DNA of 64,000 nucleotides from Dallia pectoralis. Its lineage: Eukaryota > Chordata > Actinopteri > Esociformes > Umbridae. Made by a program: the position numbers and the translations under genes. The notes beneath the pieces are model-generated. The model ran no database searches, was not told the origin of the DNA, and saw only the letters and a list, made by a program, of their open reading frames with translations. This document shows, piece after piece, positions 23,201-32,831 of this stretch (position 1 is the first letter of the stretch; each line of letters opens with the position of its first letter). The DNA is taken from positions 6,544,099 to 6,608,098 of the forward strand of contig CM055742.1 of the NCBI GenBank assembly GCA_029465975.1. Direction: 5' to 3'.

Positions 23201-26200
23201 GGCAAAGTATGTGCTTGTCACACGCCCACGCACAGCTAACCAGCGTTGAGTCTCGTGCGGTAAGGACCACACGTCTGATAACTACAGTCAAGGTTACCAC
23301 AGATGAAAAGCGAGAGTAAAAACAAAGCCTGTGAGAAGCTCAGAACACGAGAGTTTGGGGGGTTTTCTAGTCATGTTGTCTACATTGGGTTTAACGGTTG
23401 ACTGGTAGTCTGGCAGTGTTCGGTCAGGTATTTAGGCCCGATTTTCACCTTGCGTGTGGAATTGGGTTACGCGATACGAACTAAACGAGGCCTCTCATTA
23501 AAATTGCATTAGCTCCGGGCTGTGGGAAGTAATACCTCTCCCATCAATTGCTGAGCAACAGCATCAGCAGCTTGCCTTTAACCTTTTAAGTGAGCCGTGT
23601 TCTTCACTTTCACTACTACAGTGTAAGACCACACGCTCTAGCCTGGTAAAGCCAAAGTGGGGAAAAAAATGTTTATTGCTGGTTTCTACTGGCTGCAGTA
23701 GTCAGTCGGGCTAACCAATGCAGCCTGTTTGTGTTTTGTGTGGGCGGGCGGTCGGTCAGTTGAAGAGATGACGTGTAATGGAGTATTGACTGCTATGCTC
23801 AGCAGACAATGTTTCGCCTGAACCTTTCTTCGCGCTTCATGCCATCTTTAATATGCTAGTACTCATCCAACTTTAGAGGACATGTTTGTTCATTTGGATC
23901 CCCATTGGCTAATGCCATGGCGACGGCAATTTATTCACTACGGAGTCCTTCCCTATGCGACCCAGCTATGGTATCATCTGCAGTTGCCATGACAGCTGTG
24001 CACCTTCTGGAGAACGTGTTCGTTTACATGCTAGGCTAGTCTCTCTAAGAGCAGCTGTTCTTTTAAGTAAAAACTGAGGCTACGGTTTAATTTCAACATC
24101 CGTGCAGCCCTCAAACGCGGCATAGGGAGAGCTAAGCGCCTATGTGTTAGCCTGAGGACACGCCCACCCTTGTTTGTCTAAAGCACTTGATATCTGCGCG
24201 TGTTTGTCTGAGCGAAGCAGAAGACTGAGCGTTGGGGGTGTGGAGCGAGGCTGCTTCAACAGTCTCTCACCCCGTAGATGCACTTATCTAACGGTTATCT
24301 GACGGCACACAGCTGTTCAGTATAGAATAGATTCTGTCAGGAGAAAAAGGAGGCTTAGCTTAGCATCGCGTGCCTGACACATCGCTCTATTGGCAGAAAT
24401 GGAACCAGTGGCGAAATGTCTTAAGTTCCAATCGCCATTCAAATAATTCCCAACCACAAAAGACGTAGTTTATTAATCCCACTGCAAATTCTCTTCACCT
24501 GAAACCTCAGTCTGCACCCCCGCCCATCAGAGTGGTGAAACGCAACGGCCTGAACTGCTGACACCGCTTCATTCCTCCGTCCGCAGGAGCGATCAACGAA
24601 ATGGCCACCCACCCGGGTTACTACGAGGACCTGGTGGAGAAGTCCATGGGCAAGTACAACCTGGCCACCGAGGAGATCGAGAGAGACCTGCACCGCTCTC
24701 TCCCTGAGCACCCGGCCTTCCAGAACGATATGGGCATCGCTGCCCTCCGCAGGGTCCTCACGGCGTACGCCTTCAGGAACCCCAACATAGGATACTGCCA
24801 GGTAGTCCTGCAGCACACACACCAGCACACACACCATCACACACACACACACACACACACATATACATATACATATACATACACACACACACATATACAT
24901 ATACATACACACACACACACGCACATATATACATATACACACACACACATATACACATACACACATACACACACACACACACACACAGAATGCCCAACAG
25001 ATCTACTGCAGTCATATTGGAAGGGTCTCTAAGCTCAGCTCCTCTCTCCGACCAGGCCATGAACATAGTGACGTCGGTGCTCCTCCTCTATGCTAAGGAA
25101 GAGGAGGCCTTCTGGCTCCTGGTGGCTCTGTGTGAGAGGATGCTTCCTGACTACTACAACACCCGGGTTGTAGGTCCGTTCAAACTAGTTTTCTTTGTCT
25201 GTTTTTTCTGTGTTTCATTTTTAATGGGCATCAGGACGTGTCTTTGGATTCAGTAGTTGAACATGACGACGAGCCTTGTTGTTAGACGTCTGATTTGCTT
25301 ACCTAATGACCTCTGTCGGTTTGGCGACTGCCAGAGTGTCGCCTCTAGTCTAATGAGACAAAGAAGTCACTGCTAACGATGCATCCACCCAGTGTGGCTT
25401 TTTACGACAAAGTAGTAGTCACGGCCAGACCCGTCTTGGTGGCCAGCATGGTGCCATGGAAGTGCCATAGACCGCTGTGCCTCTTTAGGCCCAATTAATG
25501 GTCTTTTGTTTGTGTTCACTAGATTTGTCTCAGCAAACAAGCTTATTTATATAGCACAATTCATACATGGAAGCAATCCAATGTGCTTTACAGCGGAAAA
25601 TGATAATAAAATAATTAAATGCATGCATTTTATATTCATAACAACCTGTAATGCTGAAGTGACGGCATATGCAACCTAGGGCTCCCCTGTGGGAGAACGC
25701 TGGGCAGAGCCATCTACAAAAAAACCTGTTTACTGGCGAAAGGTCTCTATTACCTGGCCCAGAAGTCTTTAGAACTTCAGATCTTTTATGTATATACATT
25801 ACAGTTCTTCATTTATGCCATGCATCAGAATAAAAAGCATGTCTGTTACACAAGAGGTTTTGTCTCCGTTACATTGTGTGTGTGTGTTCCCTGTTTTTGT
25901 GTCTTCCTCAGTGTCTTTTCCTCTAATCTCCCATCTTCGTAAACCTCCTCCAGGAGCTCTGGTCGACCAAGGCGTCTTCGAGGAGCTGGCCCGGGAGTAT
26001 GTCCCCGAACTCTATGACTGCATGCAGGACCTCGGCGTGATCTCCACCATCTCCCTGTCCTGGTTCCTCACCCTGTTCCTCAGTGTCATGCCCTTTGAGA
26101 GTGCCGTGGTGGTGGTCGACTGTTTCTTCTACGAGGGCATCAAGGTGATCTTCCAGCTGGCGCTGAGCGTGCTACACGCCAACATACATCAGCTGCTGGC

Positions 26201-26526
26201 GGCCAAGGACGACGGAGAGGCCATGACCGTGTTGGGCAGGTGAGGTAATCCACAAGTGCCACGACTGGCAGGCCGACCCCAACCTTTGACCTCTGACTTT
26301 GAGCCTAATGGTTGACCCAGTTTGGGTTTTGTGGTTAGTTTGATTTGGCTGAGTCAGAGGTCAAAACGTGTCAGATATGCAGAAGAGAGATTTCATTTGC
26401 ATTGTGGAACGGTCCCACGTTCACGTTCTTCTGTGAACGGTCCAGCAGTGGACGGTTTAGAGATCGCCCAGTGGTGCAAAAGTATCCTTTCTTCAGAGAA
26501 TGGCCTTCCTCAGAGAAGTGTATTAC

Positions 26527-26566
<40 letters not shown>

Positions 26567-29500
26567 CTAGGTACCTGGACAGCGTGAACAACAGAGACAG
26601 CACCCTGCCCCCAATCCCCCACCTCCACTCCCTGCTGACAGACGACGGAGAACCCCATCCAGAGGTGGACATCTTCAAGCTGGTCCGCAGCTGTTACGAG
26701 GTGGGTCAATTAACCGTGAACGGAGGGCATTCGCGCGGCCGTCTGTTCCCTTATCCAGAACTAGTTAGAACTGGTTCGTAACGGCTTCCTATGCATGAGC
26801 GTGTTCCGCCGTACGACTCTGTCCCTCTGGGTTTTGCGGCTCCGGTTAATGTCCCTCCGTCCCCTGTGGCTCGTTCTAGAAGTTCGGTTCCATCCGGGCG
26901 GACGTGATCGAGCAGATGCGCTTCAAGCAGAGGCTGAGGGTCATCCAGACGATCGAGGACACGACCAAGCGCAACGTGGTAAGGAGCTCGCCGCTTCGCA
27001 CGAACACGTCCGGTGACTCTGATATCGTTCGGTGTCGTTTCACTGACACTTTCCGTTCTATCGGGATGGTTTGAATGGTTGATTTTCTTAATTACTCGCG
27101 TGTATCTGACATTTTTCTCCGTTCTTGTTTAGGTCAGAACCATAGTGACAGAAACGGCCTTTAGCATTGATGAATTGGAGGAGCTATATGTCCTGTTTAA
27201 GGTGAGTGAGAGACTAGTCGGCCTGTATGAAGTTTAGACTGCCTTTCCTTTAACCAATAGGAACCTCAAGGAACCCATTTCAGCCTTTCCTGTTCCTCAG
27301 CCTCCTCCTCTTTGCCAGGCCATATACAATCCCTCAGGTATCACATGAAATGTGTCGCATGGCAGTGAAAGTACAGCAGGACCTTACTGGTTTAAAACGT
27401 CTTGAGGACGACATGTCAGGTGGCGCCGAAGTTGTTTGCGTAACCCATTCGCGTAACCCATTCGTAGACTGTGACCCACAGGAACCCATAAAGCGTTTAC
27501 ACCGTCCCCTTTTCTAGGCGGAGCACCTGACCAGCTGCTACTGGGGTGGCGCGGGGGGGAGCAACTCCACGGATCGCCACGACCCCAGCCTTCCCTACCT
27601 GGAGCAGTACCGTATCGACCTGGAGCAGTTCCGAGGCCTGTTCAGCCTGCTGTTTCCATGGGCCCCGGCGAACCCCGCCCACTCAGACCCGCTGGCACAG
27701 CGCTTCTTCCGGATGCTCGATCTCAACGGGGACTCGCTGATTAACTTCCGGGAGTTCATTACCGGACTGAGTGAGTGTCAGTTAAGATCGGTGCGAACGG
27801 GGGTCGAACGGGAGTCGTGTGCGCGTGCGCGCGTGCGTGTTTGTGTGTGTGTGTCGACCAATCGGGAGAGATATTTGGTGTGACTTTGAATTCTCGTCAT
27901 GACGTAATGAGTTGTCATACCTGTATGAAATGTACTAAAAGAACATCCCTGATCCACTTCAGGCGTTCTTTGTCACGGGGATCTGACTGAGAAACTGAAG
28001 TTCCTCTACAATATGCATGTGATGCCTGGTAAGTGTATATAATATATATATATATATATAACCATTAGGATATTAGGACCATAATAACGATCCAACTGAT
28101 TAATATTATTTACATGATGTGTATTTCATGCTTCCCACTGACTGTTTTTTCCACTGTGATGGTTAAACGAAGATGTGACGTGCCGTGTTCACCTCTTGTC
28201 CCCTCCAGAGATGACCCCTGAGCAGGAGGAACCAGATTCGGCCTTCGAGGCCACCCAGTACTTCTTTGAGGACGTCAACCCAGAAACGTCTAATAGTAGG
28301 TGTACCTTATCTACCATCCATAGGTCGCGTGTGATGTTCTGTGGATAGGACAGACCCTTGGGGGGCCTCTTGATCACATGGGTCGTCTCACTCCACTCGG
28401 GGTGTGTCAGTCGGTTCGTTAATGGGTCACGCTTTGAGTAGGGACGCCTCGATACCACATTTATGTTTGATAACGATACTGCAACCTTGAGTATCTGCCG
28501 ATATCGATGCTAATCCCATGGCATCTATTCCCCTCTTTTAAACAACTCCGCTGTTATTAATACATTTGTTTGGATGCCCTTTGCCAAACCTAAACACCCA
28601 ATCTCACATTCTAGCTTCATGTTCACCCGACACGTGCTGCTTGTCTCACGACCCGCATCTCTCTTTACGGCATCTCGCTCAATGCATTTACATCATAGGC
28701 TAATGGATCGCATCAAGTTATTATTATTTTGGTACTAAATATCGGATCTGTGCATCTTTAGTATTGAGTATTCTTCCTTTGTTGTACTATAATTGTGACC
28801 CCTGACCTTTTGACAAGTCATGCCTCCTCTCCCTTCCTGTCCTGCAGGCCGTGACCCCAAGTGCAAAAGTGAGAAGGATGATGGCTTTGTCAGGATCACG
28901 TTCAAGAATGAGAAAGGTACATGCTGCTGTTAAAGCTGTTACGGGTGTAGGATATCCACTCCTGCAGACGCGGTAGAGTGACAGTTTAAACGGACTACCA
29001 GGTCCAAGAATAACGCAATGAAAATAGCCGACAAAACCCAAGGAATAACTTTTTTTTGTTTATGTTGCATGTTTAAACCTTAAAAGTGTTGTCTTGTGTA
29101 AAAAGACTGTCTGTTTTGGGGAAGATTGACCGTTGCATCGACCCGGAGAAAGGTCATGTTTAGATTGTAACATGCAGCACTGTCAATATAGATCAATATA
29201 TCCTATTAGAACATTAATGTGTAATAATGATTGAATATTCACACATTAAATCTCTAGATTTCCTCATGCTCTTTTGTATACATTTTTTGTTAAAGGATGC
29301 AAAACACTTTTATAAACTCAATAAAAATAATGTTTTACAGCATGAGAAATCTTCTATTTGCTTGATTACTTTTTGAATGCGTTTGTGTGGTAGCATATTG
29401 TTTTGCAGTGTTGTTGTTTATTTCCTTGTATAAACAGTCAGTACTAGGCAGCTGGCTTCAACTCTTAACCTCTGTTTCCACAGTAAAGAAACTGCAAACC

Positions 29501-30471
29501 CCTGATTACAACTACCTGAAGCTGTGGAACCGGGGAACCAAAAACCTGGAGAACGTTAAGGATTCACCTAAACTCAACCAAGTAAGACCCAGTGGTAGCC
29601 CACCAACACACCTCAAGTGATCGACGTGTGGCTTATGTAAAGGCGGCTAACCTGTGCACGTCCCTCTCTGTGTCTTTCGCTCCAGAGCCAGTTCATTGAG
29701 CTGTGCAAAACGCTGTACAACATGTTCAGCGAGGACGCCCAGGAACAAGAGCTGTACCACGCCACCGCTACCGTCACCAGCTTACTGCTGGAGATGGGGG
29801 AGGTGGGGAAACTCTTCTGCTGCCCGTCCAAGGACCAAGAGGAAGAGGACCGGTCTGTTCCAGATGGGGCGAAATCCTCAGAGCCAGGCTTAGTTGGAGG
29901 TGCCAATTCTAGGTGTGTCTCCCACGAGAGGGCGCAGGAGGAGGGGGCGCTGGACGAGGAGGCAACGCCGCGTGGCCCCGGGGAGGGCGACGGAGCCGGC
30001 GAACAGCCCCCCGACATGGTGGACATCGGCTTGGAGGACTCGTCCCCGAAAGACACCGGCGCGTCGTCCGCCATGCTGATCTCGGACGACGAGACCAAAG
30101 ACGACACGTCCATGTCGTCCTACTCGGTCCTCAGCGCCGGCTCGCACGAGCTCCACTGCGAGGACATCGCCGACGACACTGTCCTGGTGCAGAGCGGGCT
30201 CGGGCCCCACGGCGCAGGGAATGGGCCTCTCGGCGCCGGCAGGGCCCGCGGCGGTGGAGGCGGCGGGATGTCTCACAGCACCAGCGTGGATAAAGACTGG
30301 GCCGTTACGTTTGAGCAGTTTCTGGCGTCCATGCTCACCGAACAGGCCCTGGTGCTTTACTTGGAGATGCCGGTGGACGTGGCCGCACGCATCGCCAACG
30401 CCAAGAATGTCAGGAAAGCGGGTCGTCCCGTGCCGTCTGCCAGTGACTATGAGATCTACCTGTCCGGCTAA
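11258..30471 (+). CDS. tbc1d9: TBC1D9, Rab GTPase-activating protein, complete coding region in 22 exons
   Basis: Exons: 11258-11378, 16535-16645, 18237-18355, 18586-18814, 19007-19083, 19185-19369, 19977-20184, 20696-20902, 21525 (or 21528)-21692, 22663-22813, 24587-24801, 25056-25173, 25954-26239, 26571-26700, 26880-26978, 27133-27201, 27518-27770, 27963-28028, 28209-28295, 28848-28916, 29484-29581, 29686-30471. All junctions are GT-AG and phases agree, giving about 1283 aa (human about 1266). The start MWVHPEEVLQAGALWITERANP is the family N terminus. Two GRAM domains lie at about 145-215 and 295-365. The TBC domain at about 512-705 has both catalytic fingers, IERDLHR (24676-24696) and YCQ (24793-24801), so it should be an active GAP. 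An EF-hand-like loop, DLNGDSLINFREF, lies near 890-920. The acidic C-terminal tail ends EIYLSG. Family knowledge: TBC-domain GAPs stimulate Rab GTP hydrolysis; the Rab substrate is not evident here. Confidence 0.96.
12961..13128. repeat. Tandem duplication, two copies of about 85 bp in tbc1d9 intron 1
   Basis: 12961-13046 and 13047-13128 are direct copies. Both contain GTGTCAGCCAG (GCGTCAGCCAG in copy 1), ACACAAATGACAAGG and AGCCATAATGGCCTCCGAG. The 3' half of the unit is almost unchanged, the 5' half differs at several positions. Confidence 0.85.
14310..14480. repeat. GT and ACACAG microsatellites in tbc1d9 intron 1
   Basis: A TG-rich tract near 14311-14341 and a CA/CAGA tract near 14412-14480 face each other, so the two could pair in a transcript. 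Confidence 0.8.
14602..14741. repeat. About 35-bp tandem repeat, four copies, in tbc1d9 intron 1
   Basis: Units contain TGGCCTCGCGGTTTTGCTTG followed by GTGAGCTG. Copy lengths vary through loss of TGTTG. Each copy includes GGTGAG, which resembles a splice donor. Confidence 0.85.
21083..21524 (+). repeat. 33-bp minisatellite ending in the tbc1d9 exon 9 acceptor
   Basis: Ten in-register starts of CTAACCC, at 21197 and every 33 bp to 21494, with units continuing GGTTCTGGGCTGGTGTGTCTG. Degenerate older copies reach back to about 21083. The last unit is diverged and runs into the polypyrimidine tract and AG of exon 9. Because 33 is a multiple of three, two long frames stay open through it; they are artefacts. 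Confidence 0.92.
21740..21785. repeat. Short imperfect repeat in tbc1d9 intron 9
   Basis: Three imperfect copies of a unit of about 21 bp containing GAGGGCTGTTTTGCC, between about 21730 and 21785. Confidence 0.6.
22900..22965. repeat. Fragment of a dispersed fish repeat
   Basis: The stretch AGTCAATCAAATGGATTTTA followed by TGAAGCTCTTTTTACATCAG resembles a very common salmoniform/esociform interspersed repeat that reads like AATCAAATTTATTTATAAAG. The match is from memory and imperfect. Confidence 0.35.
24812..24988 (+). repeat. CA/TACA microsatellite in tbc1d9 intron 11
   Basis: The intron of 254 bp (24802-25055) is mostly CA and TACATA dinucleotide repeats. They start about 10 bases after the exon 11 donor GTAGTC. 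On the minus strand they generate spurious Cys/Val frames. Confidence 0.95.
25541..25800. repeat. Possible dispersed repeat in tbc1d9 intron 12
   Basis: The opening TTATTTATATAGCACAATTC and the later CAATGTGCTTTACAG are typical of a widespread fish repeat that reads TTTATATAGCACATTTCATA. I cannot define its ends or family. Confidence 0.4.
26529..26564 (+). repeat. (GT)18 directly before the tbc1d9 exon 14 acceptor
   Basis: A pure 36-bp GT run followed only by TTCTAG and then exon 14 at 26571. It takes the place of a normal polypyrimidine tract. Confidence 0.97.
28440..28763. mobile_element. Possible hAT-like non-autonomous element in tbc1d9 intron 19
   Basis: The left end reads AGGGACGCCTCGATACCA. 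The right end, read on the opposite strand, is TAAAGATGCACAGATCCG followed by ATATTTAGTACCA. The two are imperfect inverted repeats resembling the AGGGATGCACCGATACCA ends of hAT-derived fish repeats. It is degraded and has no transposase. Confidence 0.4.
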
Positions 30472-31480
30472 GGTTGATGGCAGAGCTGAGACGTGTTAAC
30501 CTTTGTGTATGATAATTTGACAGTTGCTCTTAGCAATATGTCTTTTACCAGATGTCAAAGACCTGTTTTATTATTCGAGATACGAGGGTACAGCGGAGGC
30601 GTTGAGTTGTTACTGATCTCTCATTTCAGATGGTATCCGGCAGTGCCGCGCTGTCTACTGTTCATGTGTTAGCTGATCTTGCATTACTTTATATGAGGTC
30701 ATGTACATAAATGTCAATGCTACTGATCTCAAAACCAATTTGACTGCTACGTATCGGGGTCACAGAGTATTGCAGACCCACAGAGCAGTCCAGGTGTCGC
30801 CTGGCACCGGTTCCACGTAACCGCGGCTAAACTCATTGTAATGTGTTAGCCGCTAGGCTAATTGACTGACAAGCTGCTAGTCTGCAAGCAGATGATTATC
30901 GTTGTAACAATTGGGTCAGTCAGGTTTGCATCCACATGCCATAATAGACTGCATTGTACTTTAAGAGTTCTTAAGTTCAGTTACCACTGGCTCCAGTTAA
31001 CCCACTGAAATACGCATCTTAGAAGAGGTGTTAACCGTGTATCTGACCCCTGGTGTAAGTATAGTCGGGGTCACACTGTACAGATTTGTGTTTGCGTGGA
31101 AGCTAGGTCCATGTAACGAATTGTTCTCCTCAAAGTTTCTTTAATCAGAGCACCAGCACTTTGTTCACCGTCCCAAAAAAGGTTTACAACACTTCTCGTA
31201 TCTTGATGAATTTCCCAGGCATGTTGTCTTGTCTTTATTGCCTACTCTTGTACTCACTGTCGAAACACTCCAAAAGCTGGTCTTTTTTTCAGTCTTCTTT
31301 TTTTATTACATTGTTACAATGTTTTTAACATTTTGTTTTGATATTTTTACACATTTCTTTGGTTTTATGGATCCAATATATTGGCTTTGGTGTCCTCGTG
31401 TACAAAAGCCGGGATTTTAACTGTCCTGTACCTCTTCAATGACTTACAAAGTGTAGAATAAATGATCCTATGCTAAATAT
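30472..31480 (+). other. tbc1d9: tbc1d9 3' UTR
   Basis: Noncoding sequence after the TAA stop, ending soon after a canonical AATAAA at 31457-31462. No better signal is visible closer to the stop, giving a 3' UTR of about 1 kb. Confidence 0.65.
31457..31462 (+). terminator. tbc1d9: Polyadenylation signal AATAAA for tbc1d9
   Basis: Canonical hexamer, followed within about 35 bp by a GT-rich stretch (GTCTTGTTTCAGTCGGG) suited to a downstream element. Confidence 0.6.
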
Positions 31481-31740
31481 TAACAATGTCTTGTTTCAGT
31501 CGGGTATTTATCAACATGAATTACAGGCTATTCATGCTGTCCTCTCATAAAAGATGAAAGCGCATATCGCCCTCTGCTGGAAGAGATTTATATTCCAGAA
31601 TCAGACGTAATATATTTGTTGTACCACGCCACCGACACACAGCGAAAAATAGTTCTTATTGGATTACGTCCGTGCAGTTATATAGCTCGGTGTTTTCTTT
31701 TGTGGGAGTAGAATTAAAACCATAGCAAGTGGTCCTCCCC

Positions 31741-31810
31741 TGTCCCCTCCGGAGGTGACCAACGAGCAGACTCCGCCTTCGCGGCCACTCCGTGCTTCTT
31801 TGAGGACGTC
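31741..31810 (+). pseudogene. Decayed duplicate of tbc1d9 exon 19 with its acceptor region
   Basis: Aligned with 28197-28276, 59 of 70 bases agree, with one 10-bp deletion. The match starts 12 bp inside intron 18 (TGTCCCCTCC) and runs through TTCTTTGAGGACGTC. Because intron bases are included, this is a genomic and not a reverse-transcribed copy. The acceptor AG has become GG and the deletion breaks the frame, so it is not a usable exon. It lies about 280 bp beyond the tbc1d9 polyadenylation signal. Confidence 0.75.
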
Positions 31811-31861
31811 ACCTTGGCACGGTCCTGTAGTGTATAGTACAGCTTAATATGCATTGATACT

Positions 31862-31985
31862 TACAGTTGAAACCAGATATTTACATACACTTCAGCAAAA
31901 AAACAACACTTATCTCTTTACTGTCATACATTAAATCAGAGTAAACTTTTTCTGTTTTGGATCAATACATAACGTATTCTTTTGC
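31862..31985. mobile_element. Tc1-like terminal repeat fragment
   Basis: The string ACAGTTGAAACCAGATATTT followed by ACATACAC is very close to the outer ends of vertebrate Tc1-like elements (CAGTTGAAACCAGAAGTTTA type). The facing terminal repeat and a transposase were not found nearby, so this is a solo or truncated end. Confidence 0.6.
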
Positions 31986-32119
31986 ATTTCTTAGATGTCA
32001 GAATCGAGCGAGGGAGAATTATGTATTATCACTTTCATGAAAGTGATAACCTTGGCATTGATTCATTTAAAAAGACCTGTCCAACAACAAAATAGCAGCC
32101 GATAGCTCAGCATCCAGGA

Positions 32120-32815
32120 GTTTTTGAAGGTTTAGGCAAGTTTGCCGGAGAATGTCACATCCGAACAGATCCTGAAGCCACACCCATAATACACAGTTGC
32201 CGGGAAATACTGCTGGCAGTAATGGACAGGCTCAAAGCCACTCTTGATGACTTGTTAAGAGCGGATGTGATAGCACCAGTGACTGAGCCTACACCCTGGG
32301 TAAATAGCCTGGGTGGTCACAGAAAAGAAAGACAAGAAGTTATGCGTTTGCTTGGAGTGACTTACTCCATTCTTACAACGGAGAAAGTTCTTTGCAAACT
32401 ATGAACACGACGGATATTGGCAAGTAAAGCTAGACGAAGAGTCATCCCTATTGTGTACATTTGACACATCATGGGGGCGATAATGGTTTAAACGCTGACC
32501 ATTTGGGATCAAGTCAGCAAGTGAAGTCTTCCAACAACGCAATTGTGAAACATTCGGGGACATGCATGGAGTTCACGTCATAGCTGACGACATGATAATA
32601 AAAATGAGATATTAGGAAAGGTGATGTCCAGAGCAGAAGAGTCCAATGTAAAGTTAAACAAACAAAATATACAGTATAAGGTGAGCAGTGTCAACTACAT
32701 GGGTCACACAGTCACCTCAGAGGGTGATAAAGCAGATGAGGTGAAAATCAGAGCCATCAACAGGATTCCAAAACCTACAGACTCATCGCTTGCATCTGCT
32801 TGCCTTCTTCCTTAA
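32120..32815 (+). pseudogene. Ty3/gypsy retrotransposon pol relic (reverse transcriptase region)
   Basis: The translation in shifting frames shows, in order: a segment before RT with KFAGECHI (about 32139), RLKATLDDLLRADVIAPVTE then TPWVNS (32228-32310), GYWQVKLDEESSLL (about 32412-32455), FGIKSASEVFQ (about 32505-32535), the catalytic-type IADDMII (about 32580-32600) and a stretch ending in RAINRIPKPTD (32750-32785). These are standard landmarks of Ty3/gypsy RT. Stops and frameshifts separate the blocks and no protease, integrase or LTR is visible, so it is inactive. The 3.66-kb minisatellite begins about 15 bp after its end. Confidence 0.8.
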
Positions 32816-32831
32816 GAACCATCCATTAATC

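Noticed and set aside
24439..25066. Minus-strand Cys/Val-rich and plus-strand His/Thr-rich frames
   Set aside because: They are translations of CA/TACA microsatellites and the antisense of tbc1d9 exons 11 and 12.
29890..30276. GC-rich frames overlapping the last tbc1d9 exon on both strands
   Set aside because: They are shadows caused by high GC in exon 22. The true frame continues the conserved TBC1D9 C terminus.
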